DNA of 44,800 nt from Pseudomonadota bacterium (GTDB lineage: Bacteria; Myxococcota_A; UBA796; GCA-2862545). A model generated the notes under the pieces. It ran no database searches. It was not told the DNA's origin and saw nothing but the letters and a program-made list of their open reading frames with translations. The first letter of the stretch is position 1. Every line of letters begins with the position of its first letter. Location of the stretch: positions 1-44,800 of the forward strand of contig JAGSGY010000042.1 of NCBI GenBank assembly GCA_023954855.1, read 5' to 3'. Both the position numbers and the translations under genes were made by a program. This document shows positions 34,808 through 42,844 of the stretch, piece after piece.

Positions 34808-35401
34808 TCAATGCTGCAGAGGCCGCAGCAGTCCGCCGCTGATCAGGGACAGCAGCTCTTTCGAGAGCGCGTGCACGTCGATCGGCTCGTTGTAGAGCCG
34901 CGCTTGGAAGACCGGCTCCTTGAGGAGCCCGAGTAGGCACCGCGCAAGCAGTCGCGTGTCGCCAGCCCGAACGACCCCGAGGGTCTGGCCCGTCTTGAGT
35001 GCGGTCTCGATACGCTGGGTAGCGCCGCTGTAGAAGCTGCGCAGGGCTTCGTCGCCCTCGTCATCGATACCCGCCGCCTCAGAGAAGAGCACGCGCAGTA
35101 CATCCTCGGCCATGATGGCGCTGACGAGTCGCTCGAGGTTGGCGCGCACCTGCTCGGCGATGTCGCGCTGCACGTCGATGGGCTCGATGACGCCGACGAC
35201 CTCGGTCATCATCTCGCTGAGGACCGCCGCGAACACTTCGCGCTTGCTGTCGAAGTAGTTGTAGAAGGTGCCGCGCGAGCAGCCGACCCGCTTGACGATG
35301 TCGCCAATGCCGGAGGCGTGGTAGCCGCGTGACGCAAACACCGCCCGCGAGGCCGTGAGGAGCTCGGCGCGGCGCTCGTCGGGTTGTAGCACTCGTCGCA
35401 T
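34808..35401 (-). CDS. TetR-family transcriptional regulator
   Basis: The 197-residue protein has an N-terminal helix-turn-helix of the TetR class (ASRAVFASRGYHASGIGDIVKRVGCSRGTFYNYFDSKREVF, residues about 18-58) and an all-helical ligand domain. TetR proteins repress by binding short palindromes and release on small-molecule binding. Its own upstream has no clear palindrome. The palindrome at 38918-38935 is a possible target but lies 3.5 kb away. The neighbouring FadL gene hints at a lipophilic inducer, which is inference. Confidence 0.9.
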   Translation of the reverse strand: MRRVLQPDERRAELLTASRAVFASRGYHASGIGDIVKRVGCSRGTFYNYFDSKREVFAAVLSEMMTEVVGVIEPIDVQRDIAEQVRANLERLVSAIMAEDVLRVLFSEAAGIDDEGDEALRSFYSGATQRIETALKTGQTLGVVRAGDTRLLARCLLGLLKEPVFQARLYNEPIDVHALSKELLSLISGGLLRPLQH

Positions 35402-35427
35402 GGGGGCCCGTTAGCTCGTGTGGGCTG

Positions 35428-36054
<627 letters not shown>

Positions 36055-36211
36055 TTAGGGTCCTTGTGAACGTACAGGATGAGCTACCCCATGGTGGATG
36101 TCAACGCTGCGAACCCGTGCAGGTCCGGACCTGCGGGCGATCGCTGCCGTGGTGCCCGTGAGCGACTGCGGCACGTCGATCCACGCTATGCTGGGCGGCA
36201 GAGGAGATGCT

Positions 36212-36511
36212 GTGATTGACTGGCCTGCCATCTTTGCGAGAGACGTCGCCCCGTCGTTGGCGAACTTCCAAGCACCGATTCCCACCCCCGTCCTGGGCGG
36301 AGCCGGTGGCGCAGTACTCATTGGGTTGGCAATGCTCGGGATGCTGCGCTTTCCGACCAACCTGGCTGGACTGGTGCCCATCGCGATGGTGATCTTTGGC
36401 GGCGTGATGGTGCTGCAGGGCAGCGATGCGGCCGCTACCGGTGACACCCTTGTTCGCGAGGGCCGCCTGGTGGCCAAGGACACCCGCGTGACGTCCGAGA
36501 AGAACTCATAG
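36212..36511 (+). CDS. Membrane protein, N-terminal part ended by an in-frame amber codon
   Basis: From GTG 36212 (GAGGAG about five bases upstream, TATGCT at 36187-36192) the frame encodes 99 residues: a short N-terminus, two hydrophobic segments (about 30-48 and 52-70) and a charged tail ending TSEKNS before TAG 36509-36511. The same frame then stays open with clear coding bias for another 78 codons. A two-span anchor followed by a non-cytoplasmic domain is a sensible whole protein. The amber codon may be a mutation, a base error or a readthrough site. No family recognised. Confidence 0.65.
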   Translation: MIDWPAIFARDVAPSLANFQAPIPTPVLGGAGGAVLIGLAMLGMLRFPTNLAGLVPIAMVIFGGVMVLQGSDAAATGDTLVREGRLVAKDTRVTSEKNS

Positions 36512-36748
36512 GGCTACAGCCGCGAGGAGACGCTCTACGTCCTGCAGGTCGATGTCGCCCGTACGGGCGTACTCACGGCAGATGGCGTGACGCTCAGCGA
36601 GGCGAACGCGGGCTCGTGGGAGGCTCTCGTCTCTGAGGAGCAGTACGGCGGCCTCACCGAGGGACAGCAGTTGCTCACGATCAGTCTGCCGACGGGACCT
36701 GAAGGCGTCTTCGCCACCGTGCAGGAAGACGGTGCGGTGGTGAAGTAG
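36512..36748 (+). pseudogene. In-frame continuation after the amber codon (78 residues)
   Basis: Directly after TAG 36509-36511 the same frame reads GYSREETLYVLQVDVAR and on to AVVK, stopping at TAG 36746-36748. Third codon positions are almost all G or C and the residues form regular beta-type strands, as in real coding sequence. No start codon with a ribosome site is at the beginning; GTG 36580 is the first internal candidate. It is best read as the C-terminal domain of the gene at 36212-36511. Confidence 0.6.
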
Positions 36749-36775
36749 CGGGCACGACGAGTGTTCTGTCTGCGG

Positions 36776-36781
36776 TAGAGT
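36776..36781 (+). promoter_or_regulatory. Possible -10 element (TAGAGT) of the FKBP gene
   Basis: TAGAGT in GCGGTAGAGTCGGCC lies 17 bases before ATG 36799, with GGAGG between them. It is like the other CTAG/GTAG hexamers near starts in this window. Confidence 0.4.
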
Positions 36782-36798
36782 CGGCCTTCGGAGGTCTC

Positions 36799-37269
36799 AT
36801 GTTCCGCGCGCTGGTTCTGTTCTCACTGCTCGCCTGCGGGACTCCACAGCCGACCGAGCCGACGCCGATTCCCGAGACGGAGTTCGCTGAAGCATTGTCC
36901 GTCGATCTCTCGGCGATGACGCGCTCTGAGACGGGTCTCTACATCCAGGTGCTCGAGGCGGGCAGCGGTGACCCATCCGTCTCGGGCGACGCCCTGGGCA
37001 TCGAGTACACGGTGTGGCGCCCGGATGGAACGCAGCTCGACGCCAATCGACCGGGGGCTCCGCTCAAGATGGTCCTCGGAGAGTCCAAGCTGATCGCGGG
37101 ATGGATCGAGGGCGTGACGGGCATGCGCCTGGGCGAGAAACGCAAGCTGGTTCTGCCGTACGACCTGGCCTACGGCGAGGAGGGGCGGCCGCCGCGGGTG
37201 CCACCGTTCTCAACCCTCATCTTTGAGGTCAAGCTGGCGACACACACGGCCGGAGAGGTGTCCGAGTAG
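36799..37269 (+). CDS. FKBP-type peptidyl-prolyl isomerase lipoprotein
   Basis: The 156-residue protein has a lipobox (FSLLAC, Cys13), a Thr/Pro/Glu linker, and an FKBP domain (about 45-150): GLYIQVLEAGSG, GIEYTVWRPDGTQLDAN, MVLGESKLIAGWIEGVTGMRLGEKRKLVLPYDLAYGEEG, then PPFSTLIFEVKL. These are the family's strands and active-site loop with Ile-Ala-Gly-Trp and Tyr. It probably helps fold periplasmic or outer membrane proteins. ATG 36799 follows GGAGG. The domain is complete. Confidence 0.92.
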   Translation: MFRALVLFSLLACGTPQPTEPTPIPETEFAEALSVDLSAMTRSETGLYIQVLEAGSGDPSVSGDALGIEYTVWRPDGTQLDANRPGAPLKMVLGESKLIAGWIEGVTGMRLGEKRKLVLPYDLAYGEEGRPPRVPPFSTLIFEVKLATHTAGEVSE

Positions 37270-37305
37270 GCCGCCACTCGGTGGAATTGCCCGCCGAGTG
37301 GGCGA

Positions 37306-38895
37306 CTACACAGCGTAGGCGAGGTTCGTGGCGATGCCGGCTTCGCGGTGCTTCGGGCGCCAGAACGGGTTGCGGAAGCGACGCTTCTTGGCCAAGCGGG
37401 CCCGCAGGCTGTCGCGGGTCAGGCCCTGGGTCTGCAGCGCCTCTTCGAACTCGCGCTGAGCCTTCTGGCGTGCCTTGAACAGCATCATCTGCACGCGGCT
37501 GTGGGCGTTGACTTCCTGGTCGCCGGTCGTCTCGATGGGCACGAAGATGGCGTCGGGCCACTGTGCGGTCACCAGGCTCTGCACGCCGTCGGAGACACCG
37601 GAGCTGGGCATGCAGCCGAAGGGCTTCACCGACACGGTCATGTGGTTGACCTTGTCCTCGACGAAGTGAATCAGCTTGCCGACTTCCATGTGGCCCTCGC
37701 CGCCGCGCACGTCATTGTCGTAGTGCTTGGACGCGAGCTCCGCGATGTGGTCCATGTTCGGCAAGTGGTAGCGGTGCAGACCGAGGATGTTGGCGTAGAG
37801 CTGGAAGATGCCCTTGATCGCGTAGTAGCCGCCCTGCAGCTGGAGAAGCTTCTTACGGCCATCCTTGCCGTCGAGGCCCTTGCGCGCCTTGTCATCGTGG
37901 CGAAGCACCATGCGCTTCTTGGTGTCGTGGCCGGCTTCCCAGACCATGAACAGCAACCAGTTCGTGATGCCCTGGATGTCGACTTCGGCACCCTCGCGCT
38001 CGAGGAAGGCCTGCATGTGGTAGTTGCCGTCGCCTTCGGTGGTCATGGCCCAGAACTCGCCGATCAAGCTCACCACCGGCTTCGGCTCGGTGCGGTCGAC
38101 CTCGACCTTGGCCAAGCGTCGACGACAGGCCCACATCGCGCGGACGGCGCTGCCCTTGCGGGCGAAGGACTCGGCGAGGATCTGCTTGCAGTCTTCGAGG
38201 GCCGCGTTGGTGCTACCTGCGACAACCTCGTAGGGACGCATGCGGTAGCCCTGCAGGTTGAGCACGTCGCCGGCGATCAGCGAGCGCACGACATGCCAGG
38301 CGAACTGCGGGTCGATCTTGAGCCCGAGCTCCTTGCCGGTGGCCTGCTGGATGCCGCCCGCCATCTGGAAGGTGAGCACGCGGAATCCGTCGAAGCCCGC
38401 ATCGCGCAGGGCCTTGCGGTACTCGGTCACGTACATGCCGAAGCGGCAAGGACCGCAGCCACCCGCGGTGAGGAAGATGAAGGAGTCGATGATCTCCTGG
38501 GTGGGCACGCCCTCTTCGTCGCGCAGCTTCACCAGGTGCTTCACGAGGTTGCCGACCGTGAAGTAGGTCGGCGAGCACTGGCCTCGGTTGCCGAACTCCT
38601 TGCCAAACTGCAGCGACTCCTGGTTCGGCACGTCCATCGTCTGGACTTTGTAGCCGATGCCGCGAAGGGCGTGAGTGACCAAGTAGTCGTGCGCGAGCGA
38701 GAGTCCCGAGACCAGAATGGTCGTGTGGGCACGCTGGTCCGCGTAGAACTCCTGCTGCACGTTCTCGACGTATTGCTTGCGGCCGAGGCCCATCTTCTGG
38801 GCTTCATCGGCGCTAAACGACGCGAGCTCGGACTCGAGCTCGGCTTGCTCCTCGGGCGAGAGGTCGTCGAGGAGGTCGGTGTGCAATTCGTCCAT
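37306..38895 (-). CDS. COG3581-like protein of the 2-hydroxyacyl-CoA dehydratase/activase group
   Basis: The 529-residue protein resembles COG3581, relatives of the D component of 2-hydroxyacyl-CoA dehydratases, thought to hold a [4Fe-4S] cluster. Conserved cysteines include Cys107 (GQCSPTYF), Cys147 and Cys150 (GGCGPCRFG) and Cys428 (FGCMPSSG). An acidic N-terminus (first 35 residues) and a basic C-terminus (KKRRFRNPFWRPK) are extras. In many genomes the COG3580 activase is adjacent or fused; here it is not in the window. A TGACTGAC palindrome lies 23 bases upstream of ATG 38895. The reaction is unknown. Confidence 0.78.
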   Translation of the reverse strand: MDELHTDLLDDLSPEEQAELESELASFSADEAQKMGLGRKQYVENVQQEFYADQRAHTTILVSGLSLAHDYLVTHALRGIGYKVQTMDVPNQESLQFGKEFGNRGQCSPTYFTVGNLVKHLVKLRDEEGVPTQEIIDSFIFLTAGGCGPCRFGMYVTEYRKALRDAGFDGFRVLTFQMAGGIQQATGKELGLKIDPQFAWHVVRSLIAGDVLNLQGYRMRPYEVVAGSTNAALEDCKQILAESFARKGSAVRAMWACRRRLAKVEVDRTEPKPVVSLIGEFWAMTTEGDGNYHMQAFLEREGAEVDIQGITNWLLFMVWEAGHDTKKRMVLRHDDKARKGLDGKDGRKKLLQLQGGYYAIKGIFQLYANILGLHRYHLPNMDHIAELASKHYDNDVRGGEGHMEVGKLIHFVEDKVNHMTVSVKPFGCMPSSGVSDGVQSLVTAQWPDAIFVPIETTGDQEVNAHSRVQMMLFKARQKAQREFEEALQTQGLTRDSLRARLAKKRRFRNPFWRPKHREAGIATNLAYAV

Positions 38896-38917
38896 ACAAA
38901 GGCTCCAGATGGCTGAC

Positions 38918-38935
38918 TGACTGACGTGTCAGTCA
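38918..38935. promoter_or_regulatory. Perfect 8-bp-arm operator palindrome (TGACTGACGTGTCAGTCA)
   Basis: Two 8-base arms (TGACTGAC / GTCAGTCA) flank GT. The site starts 23 bases upstream of the COG3581-like gene. On the minus strand a TAGAGT hexamer (38940-38935) overlaps its upstream edge, so a bound protein would cover the start site and repress. The shape fits a TetR-type operator. Confidence 0.65.
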
Positions 38936-38970
38936 CTCTAGCGCAGCCGATGCCCACGTGCAGCGTGAAC

Positions 38971-40281
38971 TCACTGAGGCGAGAAGACGAAGGGCAGCGA
39001 GACGATGTCGCCAGCCGTGTCAGCACTACCGAACTTCCAGGTGCGAACCTTGCCAACGAGGCACTCGGCGAAGGCTGAGTCTCCGGTTCCGTTGTTGCCG
39101 ACCTCGACGGCGGTGGGCCGACCTTTGCGAAGGACCACATCGATCTCGACGCGCCCGCTCAGGCCTGGGTTGGCCTTGCTATGGCGCTGAAAGCAGTAGG
39201 TCATCGCGCCTTGGTTCTTGGCGATGGTCGCGCTGATCGCCTCGGCGCCTTCGAGCTCGGCGCCCTGGGGAGGCTGAATGGTCACGGTGCCGGTGAAGGT
39301 GCTGTCGACCTGTTCGAGGGTGCTCGAGCCCGATGACGCTCGTCGTTGCTCGATGTCGGCGTCTTCGCGGTCCGCCGTGCCTTCGCGCGTTCCTCCAGGC
39401 TCCGGCATGCGGACGTCCTTGCCATCGAGGTTGTCGAGGTAGCCGTCGAGCTCATCCATCGCCGTGTCTGGGCCGCCGGCGAATGCGATGCCGTCCCCGC
39501 GGCTGTAGATGTGGCGAATCATCGCGGAGCGGACCTTCAACTCCTCGATGACCGCCTGCTCGGCCTGTGGACTCGGTGGCGTCTCCGGGGTCGCGGCAAC
39601 CTGCTCGACGGGGGCGGGTTCCGGATCCTCCACCGGCTTCGGGGGTTCCTGTTCCTTCTGAGGCTCCACCACCAGCTCCGCGATCTCGGTCGGCGCAAAG
39701 ACCGGACGCCGAAAGCGCTCGGGCAAGTCATCGAGGGTGGACTCGGCGACCGTCGCCTGACCGACGAACACCGCGAGAATGCCGGCCATGGCGGCGGAGG
39801 TGCCGAGGGTACCGAGGTAGAGCGGATCGTCCTCCTCGATCAGGCGAGGTCGAAAGTCGCCTTGGACACCCACGACCTGGCGCTTGGGAGGGGCCGGCGC
39901 GAACTGAAAGAGCACGGTGACTTCGCCAATCGTCAACTTCCCAGCGTCGGCGTCGGTGAGCGGAACCAGCCAATGCTCACCGCGCTTCGTGACGGATGGG
40001 TCCTGTCGCAGGCTCGCGAGACTTGCGCGGCCTTCACCCGAAGCAAGGCGTCCGCCCATCGATGCGCTGATGCGCAGGACGCGGTGGCCTCCGACTTCTG
40101 TGAACAGGGCGTGCGAACCCTCGCAGCCGGACTCGGCGTACGAGAGGGTAGCGCCGATATCGCTGCCGATAGTCACGGTTCGCCCCTTGGCGATCAGGCG
40201 CTGCTCGACCAGCTTCCCCTCTCGCAGCACCCCGAGGCGAAGGACGGTGGCTCTGGGCTCGGGAAGGTCGACGGTGGCCAT
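38971..40281 (-). CDS. AgmX/TonB-C-like envelope protein with FHA-like N-terminus
   Basis: The 436-residue protein begins with an FHA-like beta region (about 10-125), a transmembrane segment (near 155-178: LGTSAAMAGILAVFVGQA), a Pro/Glu-rich span likely crossing the periplasm (200-255), and a C-terminal domain of about 100 residues (AISATIAKNQGAMTYCFQRH...GRVEIDVVLRKGRPTAVEV...KVRTWKF), which is the AgmX/PglI C-terminal type found in gliding and adventurous-motility proteins of myxobacteria. A Cys pair (YCFQ, ECLV) is conserved. ATG 40281 has GGAG six bases upstream. Role in motility or envelope energy transfer is inferred. Confidence 0.82.
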   Translation of the reverse strand: MATVDLPEPRATVLRLGVLREGKLVEQRLIAKGRTVTIGSDIGATLSYAESGCEGSHALFTEVGGHRVLRISASMGGRLASGEGRASLASLRQDPSVTKRGEHWLVPLTDADAGKLTIGEVTVLFQFAPAPPKRQVVGVQGDFRPRLIEEDDPLYLGTLGTSAAMAGILAVFVGQATVAESTLDDLPERFRRPVFAPTEIAELVVEPQKEQEPPKPVEDPEPAPVEQVAATPETPPSPQAEQAVIEELKVRSAMIRHIYSRGDGIAFAGGPDTAMDELDGYLDNLDGKDVRMPEPGGTREGTADREDADIEQRRASSGSSTLEQVDSTFTGTVTIQPPQGAELEGAEAISATIAKNQGAMTYCFQRHSKANPGLSGRVEIDVVLRKGRPTAVEVGNNGTGDSAFAECLVGKVRTWKFGSADTAGDIVSLPFVFSPQ

Positions 40282-40455
40282 GGCTGCTCCGGGGTTGCAT
40301 GCTCGGACCCCAGTCGTGGGCGCCGGTTCGCCGCCTTTTGAAACTGCCGCGAAATTCAGTGACACAGCGACGTCAGAACGCGAGGAACGACCCTTGGCTG
40401 GGGCATGCAAAACACCACGTCCGTTGGGGATGCGAACCCGCTCCCCGGCGTCTGC

Positions 40456-40461
40456 TAGGCT
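40456..40461 (+). promoter_or_regulatory. TAGGCT -10 element of a probable leaderless mRNA
   Basis: TAGGCT ends six bases before GTG 40468, so transcription would start at or within a base of the GTG. The same hexamer and spacing (seven bases) precede the kinase GTG at 31066. There is no Shine-Dalgarno sequence between it and the start. Confidence 0.5.
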
Positions 40462-40467
40462 TGTGCT

Positions 40468-42240
40468 GTGTCAGACCCCACACGCGACCAACTCGAGGCC
40501 GACCTGCTGAGGGCTGCGCGGCGAATTGGCCTTGCCCGAGACGACTACGCTCTTCGGCAGGAGATTCCGCGCACCGCCCTTGGACTGGTACCCGCCGATC
40601 TCTCGCTCTTGTTCCAAAAGCGCGGGCGAATGGAGACCCTCGGCCGATTTGGTCCGTCGGATCAGGGCGATCGCCTCTGGCTGGAGAGCTGCGCCGAGCA
40701 GGTGATCGCTTCGGGGCGGCCCCAGATGTTCGACCACCCGGACGTGCCGACCCGTGAAGGGCGAGGACGCCTGATTGCTGCGCCGGTGCGCATGGTGGGC
40801 GGGAAGGGCGCGATCGTCGTTGCCCGAACGACTTCACACAGTTCGCTGCACCACTCGCAAGTGATTCGGCTTGCGCTGTTCAGTCATCTCGCTGGACTCG
40901 CCCTGACCGCGGTGAAGGGCAGCGCGCGCGCCGAGGTGTTGGCTGGGCAACTCGAGCATGTGAGTGACCTGGTTTCTGGCGGGCTAGTTCTGCTCGACCC
41001 GGCACTGCGCATCATGGCGGTGAACAGCTTTGCCGCCCAGCTTCTCGGCGTCGATGCCGAGGCGGTGGTCGAGCGCAGTCTCGTCGACCTCGATGAGGGT
41101 CCGGCGATCAAGGCCTTCTTGCAGTCGCCAAAGCCGATTGTGGACCGCGGTCCGGTGAAGCTCGCGACGGGCCCGGTGAAGATTGGGGTCCGGAGCTGGG
41201 ATGGCGGCACCGCCCTGGTCCTCGAGGCGGCCGACCTGCCGCCGGCCACGCGGGGACACCACGTGCGCTTCGCCTTTGAGGATCTGGTGGCGGAGGACCC
41301 GCGCACTCGCGAGGTCATCGACAAGGCCCGGCGGGCTGCCACTTCGGACGCGACGATTCTGATCACGGGCGAGACGGGTACAGGCAAGGAGCTGCTGGCC
41401 CAAGCCGTGCACGCCGGCTCGCGACGTGCTCGACACCCGTTTGTGGCCATCAATGTCGCTGCGATTCCCTCCGAGCTGCTCGAGGCGGAGCTGTTTGGCT
41501 ATGAGGCTGGCGCGTTTACGGGAGCGCGCGAGTCGGGTCGGCAGGGGCGCTTCGAGCTCGCTGGCCGCGGCACGCTGTTGCTCGACGAGATCGGCGAGAT
41601 GTCACCGCAGCTTCAGTCCAAGCTGCTGCGCGTGCTTCAAGAGATGCGGGTCGAGCGATTGGGTGGGACCACTCCTCTCGCGGTGCATGCACGCATCGTG
41701 GCGACGACGAACAGGGACCTGGAGAAAGAGGTCGCAGCAGGGCGGTTTCGCGCCGATCTGTTCTACCGGCTCAACGTCGTGCACCTGAACCTGCCACCGC
41801 TCCGACGCCGGCCCATGGATGTACCCAAGCTCATCGATCGCTACGCAAGGCGGGCCTGCGATGCGCTTGGGCGGCCCCCGGTTCGCATCTCACCAACTGT
41901 CCTCGCTCAGCTGCGCCACTATCCGTGGCCCGGCAACATCCGTGAGCTCGCGAACCTGATGACCGGCACCGTCAGCCTGCTGCCGCCGGGCGTCGAGGAG
42001 ATCATCGAGCTGCCGATCTTCGAGAGCAACCCCGAGTACACGCCGGTGGCGGCACCGATGCGGTCGACCGCCGATGGGCCGGGCGCGGAGGCGGTGATTC
42101 CGCTCGAGATTGTCGAGCGTCGCGCCATCGAGCGAGCCCTGATCGTCTTCGCGGGCAACCGCTCTCAGGCCGCAAAGGCACTGGGTCTAGGCCGCACCAC
42201 GCTGTACTCGAAGATCAAGCAGTACGGCATCGAAACGTGA
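40468..42240 (+). CDS. Sigma-54-dependent transcriptional activator (GAF/PAS-AAA+-Fis)
   Basis: The 590-residue activator has a GAF-like domain (about 25-150), a PAS-like domain (about 165-260), an AAA+ domain with Walker A GETGTGKE (301-308), the sigma-54-contact GAFTGA motif (348-353), Walker B LLLDEIGEM and an Arg finger region, and a C-terminal Fis-type helix-turn-helix (NRSQAAKALGLGRTTLYSKIKQ). It has no receiver domain, so it is probably controlled by ligand or partner binding. It opens sigma-54 promoters using ATP. The GTG start lacks a ribosome site and may be leaderless. The membrane protein downstream is six bases away. Confidence 0.95.
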   Translation: MSDPTRDQLEADLLRAARRIGLARDDYALRQEIPRTALGLVPADLSLLFQKRGRMETLGRFGPSDQGDRLWLESCAEQVIASGRPQMFDHPDVPTREGRGRLIAAPVRMVGGKGAIVVARTTSHSSLHHSQVIRLALFSHLAGLALTAVKGSARAEVLAGQLEHVSDLVSGGLVLLDPALRIMAVNSFAAQLLGVDAEAVVERSLVDLDEGPAIKAFLQSPKPIVDRGPVKLATGPVKIGVRSWDGGTALVLEAADLPPATRGHHVRFAFEDLVAEDPRTREVIDKARRAATSDATILITGETGTGKELLAQAVHAGSRRARHPFVAINVAAIPSELLEAELFGYEAGAFTGARESGRQGRFELAGRGTLLLDEIGEMSPQLQSKLLRVLQEMRVERLGGTTPLAVHARIVATTNRDLEKEVAAGRFRADLFYRLNVVHLNLPPLRRRPMDVPKLIDRYARRACDALGRPPVRISPTVLAQLRHYPWPGNIRELANLMTGTVSLLPPGVEEIIELPIFESNPEYTPVAAPMRSTADGPGAEAVIPLEIVERRAIERALIVFAGNRSQAAKALGLGRTTLYSKIKQYGIET

Positions 42241-42246
42241 TCGTCG

Positions 42247-42813
42247 ATGGACCTGACGACCCCACCGACGGACGCCGAGGCACTCTTCAACGACGTCCCC
42301 GATGGGATCCAGGTGGACCGGGCGCTCGATGAGCTGACCCTCGCATGGACCGAGAATCGCCAGCCGCACTGGCTACGGCGTCACACCCTCAATCTGCTTG
42401 GGTTCGGCACGATGGCGGCGGTGATCGGGGTCATGCCGATGGTGGCTGGAGAGACCTCGGTGCTTGCTTGCCTGGCGTCGGCAGGCCTGTTTTTTGGGGG
42501 GGCCTACGTGCTCGGCAGCGCCGATGATCTCGTCGGTCACTCGAGGGAGCTAATCCTCGATGGGCTCGGTTTCTCGCTGACCCGAGGGGACCGACAAGAG
42601 CGTGTTCTGTGGAGTGATGTCGACGGGATCTCGGTGGTGAACGGGCAAATCGTGTTGGGTACGCGAAGCTCGCTCGAGCTGTTTGTCGCCGACCCGGCCA
42701 AGCGCGGCTGGCTGGCGTCGGTGTTGGCCACGCATCGGCCGAGCAGTGCGGCAGAGGGTGAGGTCGATCCGCGACTGCAAGCCCTTCGTGGCGTGTCGAA
42801 GCGGGAAGGCTAG
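42247..42813 (+). CDS. Membrane protein of unknown function, operon partner of the activator
   Basis: The 188-residue protein has an N-terminal cytoplasmic part with an acidic helix, two hydrophobic segments (about 47-70 and 76-92) and a C-terminal domain of about 95 residues (ELILDGLGFSLTRGDRQERVLWSDVDGISVVNGQIVLGT), a beta-rich PH-like pattern as in bacterial PH-domain membrane proteins. ATG 42247 is six bases after the activator stop, so they are co-transcribed. It may be a membrane sensor for the activator, which is inference. Confidence 0.75.
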   Translation: MDLTTPPTDAEALFNDVPDGIQVDRALDELTLAWTENRQPHWLRRHTLNLLGFGTMAAVIGVMPMVAGETSVLACLASAGLFFGGAYVLGSADDLVGHSRELILDGLGFSLTRGDRQERVLWSDVDGISVVNGQIVLGTRSSLELFVADPAKRGWLASVLATHRPSSAAEGEVDPRLQALRGVSKREG

Positions 42814-42844
42814 GGCCGCATCGCCCGCGTCTTGGCGCCGGTGG

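Noticed and set aside
40394-40408. Possible sigma-54 promoter (GG then GC) before the activator gene
   Set aside because: The spacing between GG and GC is nine bases instead of the required ten, and the flanks do not fit.
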